Shown: positions 33,162 to 40,529 of the stretch, one piece after another
Layout: each line of letters opens with the position of its first letter
Position numbering within the stretch: the stretch's first letter is position 1
NCBI GenBank assembly: GCA_964651475.1
Contig: CAZYXV010000002.1
Coordinates: forward strand, 1-64,000
Origin: JBGSMF01 sp964651475
Lineage (GTDB): Bacteria; Chloroflexota; Anaerolineae; Fen-1058
Direction: 5' to 3'
Length of the DNA stretch: 64,000 nt
The notes under the pieces: model-generated
Seen by the model: only the letters and a program-made list of their open reading frames with translations
Databases searched by the model: none
What the model was told of the DNA's origin: nothing
Made by a program: the position numbers and the translations under genes

Positions 33162-33833
33162 CTATTCTTCCACGATGAAATCAAACGTCAGCATCGAAAC
33201 TGTCACCAGGATCACGTCGAACGCGACCAATACATTTAGCCACTGCCGCCATTCGGCAAACGACAAACCATCCACTACGCCGGCCGTCGCTTTCACCGCC
33301 GCGATAATCGCCGGCAGAGCCACCGGGAACAACAAGATAGGCAGCATCACCTCGCGCGCGCGCGTATTGACAGCAATGGCCGACAGCAGCGTGCCGACGC
33401 CGGCAAAGCCCAGCGTGCCCAACATCACCACCAGGACGATTTCCGCCCGAATAAAAGGCAGATTGAATAATACCACAAATAGCGGCAAAATGATGACCTC
33501 GACGGCCATCATAAACAAGACGTTTCCCAGCATCTTGCCCAGGTAAATGGCGCTGCGATCTACGGGCGCCAGCAGCAACCCATCCAGGCAGCCCTTGTCT
33601 TGCTCGATAGCCAGCAAACGTCCCAGCCCCAACGTGCCGGCAAAGGTGATCGTCACCCACAGCATCCCGGGCGCGACCAGGCGCACGTCACTGGCGCGCA
33701 ACTGGAACGCAAAGTTGAATACCACAATGACCAGCACAGAAAAGGTCAGCATCGAGCTGACCATTTCGCGCGTGCGCAACTCGGTCATCAGATCTTTGGC
33801 AGTTATGGCAAGAACAATGCGTAAGAATTTCAA
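33162..33833 (-). CDS. ccmB: Haem ABC transporter membrane subunit CcmB
   Basis: The 223-residue permease with about six helices opens with the CcmB-type KDLMTELRTREMVSSML. It should pair with CcmA; CcmAB releases holo-CcmE from CcmC. The start used is a TTG at 33833 that lies at the very edge of a heptamer array, with no ribosome site. An ATG at 33788 would delete 15 residues. The gap to ccmC is 11 bases. Confidence 0.9.
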   Translation of the reverse strand: MKFLRIVLAITAKDLMTELRTREMVSSMLTFSVLVIVVFNFAFQLRASDVRLVAPGMLWVTITFAGTLGLGRLLAIEQDKGCLDGLLLAPVDRSAIYLGKMLGNVLFMMAVEVIILPLFVVLFNLPFIRAEIVLVVMLGTLGFAGVGTLLSAIAVNTRAREVMLPILLFPVALPAIIAAVKATAGVVDGLSFAEWRQWLNVLVAFDVILVTVSMLTFDFIVEE

Positions 33834-33880
33834 GATTCAGATTTTCAACCGCACGTATTGCGCAATACGTAATGCGTCAC
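33827..33880. repeat. Heptamer repeat array at the ccmA-ccmB junction
   Basis: Units such as ACGTATT, GCGCAAT, ACGTAAT and GCGTCAC fill the gap between ccmA and ccmB. The array continues (GAAAATC, TGAATCT, TGAAATT on the minus strand) into the presumed TTG start of ccmB. Confidence 0.75.
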
Positions 33881-34572
33881 GCCGTATAACGCCGGTACGC
33901 CTCGATAAACGTCGCGCTATCTATTTCCGAGCGCCTGGCTTGGTACGCCACGCGCCCCTTGGCCAGAATCACTACACGGTCGGATACTGCCAGGCCGCGT
34001 TCCAGATCGTGCGTCGTCATCAACACAGTGCGCCCTTCAGTTCCCACCGACGACATGACGCGCTCCAGGCGCGCCGCCGCGTCTTGATCCAGCCCGGTGT
34101 ACGGCTCGTCCAGCAGCATCAGCGAAGGACGATGCAGCACCGCGCGCGCAATCGCCAAACGCTGCTGCATGCCGCGGCTGAACGTGCGCGCCAAATCGCG
34201 GCGGCGATGCGCCAGGCCCACCATATCCAACACCTCGGCGACGCGCGGCTCTAGCTCGGACACCTGGTACAGGCGTCCGTAAAAGGCCAGGTTTTCCTCA
34301 GCCGACAAATCACCGTACAACAAAGTCTGGTGGCTGACCAGGCCAATTTGCCGGCGCGCCTGGGTCGCGTGGATCGGCAGCTCGTGGCCGCCGACGATCA
34401 CCTGCCCCATCGTCGGTCGAGACAGGGTAGCCAGAATGCGCAGCAAAGTGGTTTTGCCCGCGCCGTTCGGGCCGACGATGGTGACAAACTCACCTTCTGC
34501 CACCGCCAGGTTTACGCCGCGCAAAGCCATCACCGGCCCAAAAGATTTGACGAGATTCTTGACCCGGATCAT
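33877..34572 (-). CDS. ccmA: Haem ABC transporter ATPase CcmA
   Basis: The 231-residue ATPase has Walker A GPNGAGKTT, Walker B LMLLDEPYTGLD, signature FSRGMQQR and the H loop TTHD. It powers CcmB in the haem-release step of System I. The ATG at 34572 avoids overlap with the upstream gene; an ATG at 34608 is possible. The C-terminal residues run into a heptamer array. Confidence 0.93.
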   Translation of the reverse strand: MIRVKNLVKSFGPVMALRGVNLAVAEGEFVTIVGPNGAGKTTLLRILATLSRPTMGQVIVGGHELPIHATQARRQIGLVSHQTLLYGDLSAEENLAFYGRLYQVSELEPRVAEVLDMVGLAHRRRDLARTFSRGMQQRLAIARAVLHRPSLMLLDEPYTGLDQDAAARLERVMSSVGTEGRTVLMTTHDLERGLAVSDRVVILAKGRVAYQARRSEIDSATFIEAYRRYTA

Positions 34573-34597
34573 ACGACCACCCACCAAGACTATCTCG

Positions 34598-35851
34598 TCA
34601 TTCGTCAAGCGTCATTTGCCGGGCCAGTTCCGCCTTGAGCGCCGCGCGTTCGCGCTCGTAATCCTCTTGAGCTATCCGGCCTGCCTCGTACTCGTCATCC
34701 AGCGCGGCGATGGCATCGAGCAACTCGTCTTGATCGTCCGGTGCGTCCGCGTCTTGTCCCGCCCGGCGCGATTGCCACCACAGCACCACGCCCACGCACG
34801 CTGCCAGCGCCGCCGCCGCGCCGGCCATCACCCACGGCGAGGTGGACAGCGGGGCGGATGATCCTGCGCCCTTGACGGCGCCGGTCAGGCGAAATGATAA
34901 CACCTGCCCCGCGGCCAGGGATTCTATGCTGTTAAAAAGCCAATAGTTTCCGTTTTGCGTCTGGCGCGATCCGCCCGGCGTCAGTTGCGCGCTATCGAGC
35001 TGCACGCCCATGTCGGGCAGCAAGACGTTAATATTTTGCACCAGGTAAGAAATGGGCAAAGCCACATCGAGCGACTTGCCATTATAAGGCAAAACGAATG
35101 AAAAGAGAATCTGGTGAGTTTGCTGGCCGGGACGCACGGCCTCCGTGTCTACAAAGCCATCGCCGGCAAGAAAATAGCGCCCTCCCAACACGCCGTCCTG
35201 AAATGCGAGATCGCTCGCCTCGCCAGGCAGCGCCACGCGCAGTGAAGCGCCGTCGCTCCCGATAAACGCGCGGTCGCTCGTGTTCGACGCCACAATCAAC
35301 TCGCCTATCTGCACGCTGCCTGGCAGCAAATCTAAAATGACGTGCATCCGATCCACGCGAATCACGCCAGGATCGCTCGTCGCTTCGTATATCGTCACCG
35401 GCAGCGTCAGCGTGGTCTGACCGGATGGAAAGTGCTGCGGCTCGGAAAAGTAAAACGCGTGTTGATATTCGACCACGACGGCGTACAGCACGCCTGGCGC
35501 GGCGTCCAGTCCCTCAAAGCGCGCCTGCCCGCTTGCATCCGATGGCGCCGTGCGTGTAAACATTACCGTCTCCAAATCCGGCGCAAGCGCATAGAGCATC
35601 AATGTTGCCGGCTGCGACAACGCCGCGCCCGCCGTGCCATTGATCAATTGCCCCACCACCGCGCCCTTTGTCCCCGTAAGCATTACGGTGGAAGAAAGAG
35701 GCGGCTGCGCTTGCACGGCCGCCGCGGGCGCGTCCACGGCGGGGGCCGCGCCAACGGTGGAATAAACCATCAGCAAGGCCGCCGCGATCAGCGCCCCACA
35801 CGCAAACAAGCGATCCACTTGGGCCGATCTTTTCTTTGTTGATGACCTCAA
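34598..35851 (-). CDS. Membrane protein of the ccm operon, unknown function
   Basis: The 417-residue protein has an N-terminal signal or anchor (LFACGALIAAALLMVYSTVG), then a large extracellular beta-rich domain (residues about 40-345). One C-terminal membrane helix (WVMAGAAAALAACVGVVLWW) follows, with an acidic cytoplasmic tail. The tail has ALDDEYEAGRIAQEDYERER, very like the motif in its upstream neighbour, the CcmI-like protein. I do not recognise the outer domain. TTG at 35851 is the start, 8 bases after GGAGG and overlapping the stop of the upstream gene. Haem handling is a guess from position. Confidence 0.75.
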   Translation of the reverse strand: MRSSTKKRSAQVDRLFACGALIAAALLMVYSTVGAAPAVDAPAAAVQAQPPLSSTVMLTGTKGAVVGQLINGTAGAALSQPATLMLYALAPDLETVMFTRTAPSDASGQARFEGLDAAPGVLYAVVVEYQHAFYFSEPQHFPSGQTTLTLPVTIYEATSDPGVIRVDRMHVILDLLPGSVQIGELIVASNTSDRAFIGSDGASLRVALPGEASDLAFQDGVLGGRYFLAGDGFVDTEAVRPGQQTHQILFSFVLPYNGKSLDVALPISYLVQNINVLLPDMGVQLDSAQLTPGGSRQTQNGNYWLFNSIESLAAGQVLSFRLTGAVKGAGSSAPLSTSPWVMAGAAAALAACVGVVLWWQSRRAGQDADAPDDQDELLDAIAALDDEYEAGRIAQEDYERERAALKAELARQMTLDE

Positions 35852-36300
35852 GTGTTTGCCTCCAGAGACGCGCCGCACTTGCCGCAAAAGCGGTGGCCGG
35901 GTTGAACGGGCCGGCCGCACGCCGGGCACGTGCGAGCCGCGCCGGCCTTGCGCCGCGCCTGCACCATCGCTTCGATCTCGTTCGAAACACGCTGGGCAAC
36001 CTGGCGCCCGGATGACTTTATAACGGCTTGATCCAACTCTTTTAGCAAGGCGGCGCCATGCTGAGCAGTGCGCTCGCGCAGCGTTCGATAATCTTCTTCC
36101 ACGATCTTGCCAGTCTGAAAATCAAAGTCCAGGTCTCGAATCGCCTCCAACGCCACGCGATATTCGGCCTCTAATCTCGACTTTCGATTTTCGGTTTCAG
36201 GGTTTAAACTTGGGCGTTTTGCGTGTATCAACGGCTCGGCCACATAGGCGGCGACCAGGATCGCCATGGCCAATCCAATCAAAATCGCTGCAATGTCCAT
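35848..36300 (-). CDS. CcmI-like zinc-ribbon protein
   Basis: The 150-residue protein has an N-terminal membrane helix (ILIGLAMAILVAAYVAEPL). A segment resembling the start of CcmI follows (AIRDLDFDFQTGKIVEEDY), then a C-terminal zinc ribbon (CPACGRPVQPGHRFCGKCG). It lacks the TPR domain of CcmI. It may bind the CXXCH apocytochrome or other maturation proteins. The first cytoplasmic residues after the helix lie in a heptamer array (36175-36208). The neighbour downstream shares the AxxxLDxxxxxGxIxxEDY motif. Confidence 0.78.
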   Translation of the reverse strand: MDIAAILIGLAMAILVAAYVAEPLIHAKRPSLNPETENRKSRLEAEYRVALEAIRDLDFDFQTGKIVEEDYRTLRERTAQHGAALLKELDQAVIKSSGRQVAQRVSNEIEAMVQARRKAGAARTCPACGRPVQPGHRFCGKCGASLEANT

Positions 36301-36303
36301 GTT

Positions 36304-36345
36304 GGTTACTCGTTACTCATTGCTCGTTACTCGGTCAATCGGTTA
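36304..36345. repeat. Heptamer repeat array
   Basis: GTTACTC, GTTACTC, ATTGCTC, GTTACTC, GGTCAAT and CGGTTA follow a 7-base period. A MITE-like element is inserted in the array, which resumes at 36462-36495 (CGGTTAC, AGGGTTG, CCGGTTG, ACCGATT). Confidence 0.85.
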
Positions 36346-36461
36346 CATTAGTGTCAACTTTAGCACGGTGAGCTTGACTTCGGCGAGCTCAGTCGAGCCG
36401 TCGAACTGTGCGCGGAGGGCATCCTTCGACAAGCTCAGGATGCCTTAAGTTGACACCAATG
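36346..36461. mobile_element. MITE-like element inserted into a heptamer array
   Basis: The 116-base element has 15-base terminal repeats (CATTAGTGTCAACTT and AAGTTGACACCAATG, 14 of 15 when inverted). It carries the 27-base core shared with 15707-15733. It is flanked by the 9-base direct repeat AATCGGTTA (36337-36345 and 36462-36470), a clear target-site duplication. It has split one heptamer array, so it is younger than the array. Confidence 0.85.
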
Positions 36462-36494
36462 AATCGGTTACAGGGTTGCCGGTTGACCGATTGA

Positions 36495-37088
36495 TTATTT
36501 TAACGCCTTTTCAATCACGGCGACAAGTTCAGATTGGCTCGCGGATTCTGAGAACGGCGCAGGGTAAAACTTGACGATCTGGCCCGCTTTGTCTATCACA
36601 AACGTTTCCGGCACGCCCCGGATGCGATACGCCGTCGAAATCCTGGTCTTGAGGTCCGGGCCATTGGGATAGGTTACGCCAAACTGTTTTAAATAATCGC
36701 GCGCGGCTGGCTCGGAATCCAGATAGTCCACGCCCAAAAAGATCACGCCTTTGTCTTTATACTGCTGCCAGACTCGCTCCATAAAAAGCTGTTCGTCGCG
36801 GCAGGTAACGCACCAAGACGCCCAAAAATTAACCACCACCACCTTGCCTTTTAAATCCGCCAGCCGCGCCTGCGGCCCCAGGCCGGCCTCGTAGCCGCTG
36901 AACAGGGGCAAGGTAAAATCCGGCGCCGTCGTGCCTTCCAGCGGTTGGCTGGCGTTGCGGTTCCGCAGCCCCAAAGCCAACACGGCCACAAAGGCCAGTA
37001 CAAGCCCCAGCCCGACAAGCGCCGCCCAACGCCCAACGCCCAACGACCAAAGACCACCATTTGCCGTTTGCAATTCGTCGTCCGTCAT
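36495..37088 (-). CDS. ccmG: Membrane-anchored thioredoxin CcmG/ResA
   Basis: The 197-residue protein has an N-terminal membrane helix (WAALVGLGLVLAFVAVLALG) and a TlpA-like thioredoxin domain with the redox motif WCVTC (in NFWASWCVTCRDEQ) and the cis-Pro loop GVPETFVID. It reduces the apocytochrome CXXCH cysteines using electrons from CcdA. The cytoplasmic N-terminus (residues 4-24) is translated from a heptamer array. The start overlaps ccmH by 4 bases. Confidence 0.93.
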   Translation of the reverse strand: MTDDELQTANGGLWSLGVGRWAALVGLGLVLAFVAVLALGLRNRNASQPLEGTTAPDFTLPLFSGYEAGLGPQARLADLKGKVVVVNFWASWCVTCRDEQLFMERVWQQYKDKGVIFLGVDYLDSEPAARDYLKQFGVTYPNGPDLKTRISTAYRIRGVPETFVIDKAGQIVKFYPAPFSESASQSELVAVIEKALK

Positions 37089-37090
37089 CT
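37021..37090. repeat. Heptamer repeat array inside ccmG
   Basis: About ten units: CGCCCAA three times, CGACCAA, AGACCAC, CATTTGC, CGTTTGC, AATTCGT, CGTCCGT. The array encodes the N-terminal tail of CcmG (reading GGLWSLGVGRW among others) and crosses its start codon. Confidence 0.9.
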
Positions 37091-37597
37091 GATCTCCTCA
37101 AGCTCTCGCTCCAGGCGGCGGCGATATTCATCTTGCGTCTCAGTGGTTTGTGTGGGTAAAGGTTGACCGGCCTGTGCGCCAGGCAGCATGGAACGCAGCG
37201 CCCACCACAGCAGCGCCGCCCCGGCCAAAACACCGCCCACAGGCAAAACCCACAACACACCCGTAAACCCGCGCCTGGGCGGCTCTTGCAAAACGCGGTC
37301 GCCATACGTTTCGTGAAAATAGACAATGATTTGCTCCGGCGTTTCACCGCCAGCCAATTTTTGACGGATCAGATCGCGCCATTGGATGCAGGCTGGCGTG
37401 TCGCACACGTCCAGGGGGATATTTTCGCACACCGGGCAGTTAAGCTTTTTGGCGACGGCGTTAACCTCGTCGTCGGTAACTGGCCTGTCTTGGGCAAAGA
37501 CAGGAAAGGCAGAAAGCAGAAAGAGGAAGATAAAAAGGGAAATGTGAAACGTGATACGTGATGCGTGGCGCGTCTTGCAACTTGCATCTTGTGTCAT
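37085..37597 (-). CDS. ccmH: Cytochrome c maturation protein CcmH
   Basis: The 170-residue protein has a signal or anchor helix (ISLFIFLFLLSAFPVFAQ) and the CcmH redox motif (KLNCPVCENIPLDVC), near residue 45. A C-terminal membrane helix (WVLPVGGVLAGAALLWWAL) and a basic coiled tail follow. It presents the apocytochrome to CcmF. I chose the ATG at 37597, 7 bases after AGGAGGGG; the upstream ATG at 37621 is unlikely. It overlaps ccmF (ATGA). The first 20 residues derive from a heptamer array. Confidence 0.92.
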   Translation of the reverse strand: MTQDASCKTRHASRITFHISLFIFLFLLSAFPVFAQDRPVTDDEVNAVAKKLNCPVCENIPLDVCDTPACIQWRDLIRQKLAGGETPEQIIVYFHETYGDRVLQEPPRRGFTGVLWVLPVGGVLAGAALLWWALRSMLPGAQAGQPLPTQTTETQDEYRRRLERELEEIR

Positions 37598-37601
37598 GGA
37601 G
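37546..37601. repeat. Heptamer repeat array at the start of ccmH
   Basis: Units GAAACGT, GATACGT, GATGCGT, GGCGCGT, CTTGCAA, CTTGCAT and CTTGTGT encode the residues before the ccmH signal helix. A smaller array (TGCTTTC, TACTTTC, AACCTTA, CACTTTC; 37627-37658) overlaps the last codons of ccmF. Confidence 0.9.
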
Positions 37602-39648
37602 CTACCCCTCCTGTATGCCACGTTTTGCTTTCTACTTTCAACCTTACACTTTCACTCGTTGGCCAGGCCGCCGCCAGCGTGCCGAGAACAAACACCACGC
37701 CGCCGATCCACAACCAGTTCGCCAGAGGGTTGACAAAAACCTTGAGCGTCACCGTAGAGCCGTCAGCCTCCCAGCCGGCCACCAACACGTACAGGTCTTC
37801 TTTGAGCGACGACAACAAGGCCGGCGGCGTCATCCGCTCGCCGTTATCGTATATCTCTTGGAATGGCCGCAAGGAACCAGCCGCGCCGCCGCCGTGCGAC
37901 ACGTTAACCCGCGCTGTAATCACCTGTTTATCTGACTCAGCCGTCGGCGTCACCTCGAGGCCATCGAAACGCAACACGTAATCATTGATCGTAAGCGATT
38001 GCCCCAGCTCTAGCGTGCGCTGAGTTTCGACCTGGTAAAAGTGCGTGCCAATGACGCCCACGCCGATCAATACCACCGCCGCGTGAACGAGATAGCCCCC
38101 ATAACGCCGCCGGTTGCGCCCAATCAAATTCCACAAAGCCAGCGGATAACTTTCGCGGGCGGCCGTGTGGCGCGCGCGCGCGCCGCGCGCGTATTCAATC
38201 ACCGTGATAGCGGCCGTAAATGCCACCAGCCCAAAGCCCAACAACGCAAAACCGTTCTTGCCATCCAGCACGAAAATCAACGCCGCCGCCGCTAATGCGA
38301 TCAGCGCCGGCGCCGATAGCGCGCGCCCTAACGCCGGCAGCGAGGCGGTGCGCCAACTGACCAGCGGCGCGACGCCCATCAACAATAACAAGGGAACCAG
38401 CAGCGGTCCCACCGTCTGCTCGTAATACGGCGGTCCCACGGTGATCTTGTTATGGGTCAACAATTCGGAAAGGATGGGAAAATAGGTGCCCAACGCCACC
38501 ACAAAGTTGATAAGCATAAACAGGGCGTTTTGAAGCAAGAACGCCGCTTCGCGCGAAAGCAGTCTATCCAACTTGTTTGCGCTCTTGAGATCGTCCAGCC
38601 GAAAGAACAATAACCCAACCGAGCCAATCAATGTGACGCCCGTAAAGAGCAAGAAGGGCGCGCCAATGGACGAGCGGGCAAAGCTGTGCACCGACGAAAT
38701 CACGCCGGTGCGCGTGATGAACGTGCCCAGGATCACCTGGCAAAACGTAAAAATGATCAGGAACATGTTCCAGATTTTGAGCATGCCGCGCTTTTCCTGG
38801 ATCATGACTGAGTGGATAAAAGCCGTGCCCGAAAGCCATGGCAATAACGCGGCGTTTTCCACCGCGTCCCAGCCCCAGTATCCGCCCCACCCCAACACGT
38901 CATACGCCCAACGCGCGCCCAACAGCAATCCCATCGAAAGGAAAAGCCACGCCATCAACGTCCAACGGCGCGTGGTGCGAATCCACGCATCGTTCAAGCG
39001 GCCAGACAATAGCGCGGCCACGGCAAACGCGAATGGAACCGCATAGCCCACAAAGCCCAGGTAAAGAAAGGGGGGATGAATAATCATGCCGGGATGGCGC
39101 AAGAGCGGCGCCAGTCCACGCCCGTCGGCGGCCGCAAAGGCCAGCGCATTGGCCGGCGGCAACACCGCGCCCACAATCTCTCCGCCGGGCAATTGCCACA
39201 GCCTGGCAAAGGGGTTGGCGTAAAATACCACCAGGCTGATGAAAAAGAATTGAATGACCGACAAGATTCCGGCAACGTAAGGCGATAGCTCCCGGTTCTC
39301 GTCCCACTTGCGCAGCAGCGCGCCGGCCGAAAATAACGACATCAGCCACGCCCAGAACAACAACGAACCGTTTTGCCCACCCCACAGCGCCGTGATCTTG
39401 AGCACGGCCGGCGTGGCGCGGCTGCTGACCTGGAACGTATAGTCCAGCCCGTAATCTCCGGCCAGATTGGCATAAATAATGGTGAGCACCGATAAAGTGA
39501 GCAAGGGGGAAATGGCCACCACGGCGTTGCGGCCGGCCTGAGCCCAATCGGGGCGTTTTTCAGTCACAGCGCACACGGACGCAAACAGCCCGAACGCGGC
39601 GCACAGCCCCGATAAAATCAAAGCCATCAATCCAATGTCTGTTACCAT
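37594..39648 (-). CDS. ccmF: Haem lyase subunit CcmF
   Basis: CcmF joins haem to the apocytochrome. The 684-residue protein has about 14-15 membrane helices and the WWD-type motif WGGYWGWDAVENAALLPWL near residue 255. His-bearing loops include HPPFLYLGFVGYAVPFAF and FVTRTGVISSVHSF-like sequence. The C-terminal outer domain is followed by a last helix (WLWIGGVVFVLGTLAAAWP). It begins 32 bases after ccmE and no ribosome site is clear. Confidence 0.95.
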   Translation of the reverse strand: MVTDIGLMALILSGLCAAFGLFASVCAVTEKRPDWAQAGRNAVVAISPLLTLSVLTIIYANLAGDYGLDYTFQVSSRATPAVLKITALWGGQNGSLLFWAWLMSLFSAGALLRKWDENRELSPYVAGILSVIQFFFISLVVFYANPFARLWQLPGGEIVGAVLPPANALAFAAADGRGLAPLLRHPGMIIHPPFLYLGFVGYAVPFAFAVAALLSGRLNDAWIRTTRRWTLMAWLFLSMGLLLGARWAYDVLGWGGYWGWDAVENAALLPWLSGTAFIHSVMIQEKRGMLKIWNMFLIIFTFCQVILGTFITRTGVISSVHSFARSSIGAPFLLFTGVTLIGSVGLLFFRLDDLKSANKLDRLLSREAAFLLQNALFMLINFVVALGTYFPILSELLTHNKITVGPPYYEQTVGPLLVPLLLLMGVAPLVSWRTASLPALGRALSAPALIALAAAALIFVLDGKNGFALLGFGLVAFTAAITVIEYARGARARHTAARESYPLALWNLIGRNRRRYGGYLVHAAVVLIGVGVIGTHFYQVETQRTLELGQSLTINDYVLRFDGLEVTPTAESDKQVITARVNVSHGGGAAGSLRPFQEIYDNGERMTPPALLSSLKEDLYVLVAGWEADGSTVTLKVFVNPLANWLWIGGVVFVLGTLAAAWPTSESVRLKVESKTWHTGGVAP

Positions 39649-39680
39649 AGCAAAGACTTTTCAGGTAGGGTTCCAAACGT

Positions 39681-40145
39681 TTACGGTAACGCCGTGGCCG
39701 GCGCACCGGCAGAAAGCGTGGGGATGGCCTCTTCGTAGCGCGTGGGACATTTCAAAAGCAAGCTATCGCCGCCCTGAGCCGTGTAAAATACGCCGTCCGC
39801 CCCAAGCTTGCCGGTGACGGTCGCCTGCGCCTCGTGCTGCAGCAGGTCCGGTCGAACGTGCCCGTTGGCGACGACGTGCAAGACGTGCCGAGGCGAGTCT
39901 AGCTCGTCGTGCGTGTTCACAATATCGAAAGCAAGTTCGAGGGTCTTGGGATCATATTGGATGCTCTGGCCAATCACAAAGCCAGACACGCGCAAAATCG
40001 TCTTGCCATCGGCCAGCTCTGTTTGCTTTTCGACCGCGTCCTTAACCGTGTACAAATACTGCGCCGAGCCTTGCACCGCCGATACAATCAAAAAAATGAC
40101 CGCGCCTAAAATGAGCACGCCGCCGATGAGAAACTTGATATTCAT
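39681..40145 (-). CDS. ccmE: Haem chaperone CcmE, CxxxY type
   Basis: CcmE carries haem from CcmC to CcmF. The 154-residue protein has an N-terminal anchor (FLIGGVLILGAVIFLIVSAV) and a beta-barrel OB fold. The usual HxxxY haem-attachment motif is replaced by CxxxY (LLKCPTRYEEA), the variant known from Desulfovibrio and some archaea, where haem binds through Cys. GGGAGGTGA is the ribosome site for the ATG at 40145. A very good promoter lies at 40174-40202. It is the first gene of the operon. Confidence 0.92.
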   Translation of the reverse strand: MNIKFLIGGVLILGAVIFLIVSAVQGSAQYLYTVKDAVEKQTELADGKTILRVSGFVIGQSIQYDPKTLELAFDIVNTHDELDSPRHVLHVVANGHVRPDLLQHEAQATVTGKLGADGVFYTAQGGDSLLLKCPTRYEEAIPTLSAGAPATALP

Positions 40146-40173
40146 ACTCACCTCCCGCAAAACGCGCCGTTTG

Positions 40174-40202
40174 ACTATATCATACTCACATTGGCATGTC
40201 AA
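40174..40202 (-). promoter_or_regulatory. Promoter of the ccm operon
   Basis: On the minus strand a perfect TTGACA (40202-40197), 17 bases, then TATAGT (40179-40174). It is the best promoter in this part of the window. The ccmE start lies about 29 bases beyond the -10. Confidence 0.85.
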
Positions 40203-40262
40203 TATCACGATGATGGGCTACGGGGGAGTGATCCCGCCCAATAATCCGGCAGGTGACTAGCA

Positions 40263-40288
40263 TCACGTTTTTGACGTGACAAGCGTCA
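40263..40288. promoter_or_regulatory. Palindromic operator candidate
   Basis: TCACG-7-CGTGA and TGACG-7-CGTCA overlap in this stretch, one after the other. Each is a 17-base dyad with 7-base spacing, the size of a binding site for a dimeric regulator such as a CRP/FNR-family protein. It lies about 60 bases upstream of the ccm -35. Confidence 0.4.
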
Positions 40289-40401
40289 CTATATTGTTCT
40301 ACACGCCAATGATAAAATGCGCCATAGATATTGGTTTACCCCACACAAACAGGTAATTTTCTAAGGCTGGCTCTATCAGACGAGGAGCTTGTCGGAGAGC
40401 A

Positions 40402-40423
40402 GGCTGGCATCTCTATGCCAGCC
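40402..40423 (+). promoter_or_regulatory. Hairpin in the cytochrome leader
   Basis: GGCTGGCAT and ATGCCAGCC form a perfect 9-base stem with a CTCT loop, about 105 bases before the cytochrome start. No T run follows, so it is not a classic terminator. It may stabilise or control the leader. Confidence 0.5.
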
Positions 40424-40529
40424 CCGCCAACACATAGGGATGCGTCGGCCACTCTGACAACCTGCTAGCAGCAGAGGTTTTCTTCAAGCGTCGCCCTGGG
40501 AGCGTCATCCTGACTGGAAAGGATAAGAA

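Larger units (their letters stand above)
40146..40529. other. Divergent regulatory region between the ccm operon and the cytochrome gene
   Basis: This 384-base stretch holds no gene. It has a strong minus-strand promoter for ccm (40174-40202). Two short overlapping palindromes lie at 40263-40288 and a strong hairpin at 40402-40423. The plus-strand promoter for the cytochrome gene could not be pinned down. The leader of that gene can also form AACCT/AGGTT pairing near 40460-40480. I see no known riboswitch signature. Confidence 0.6.
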
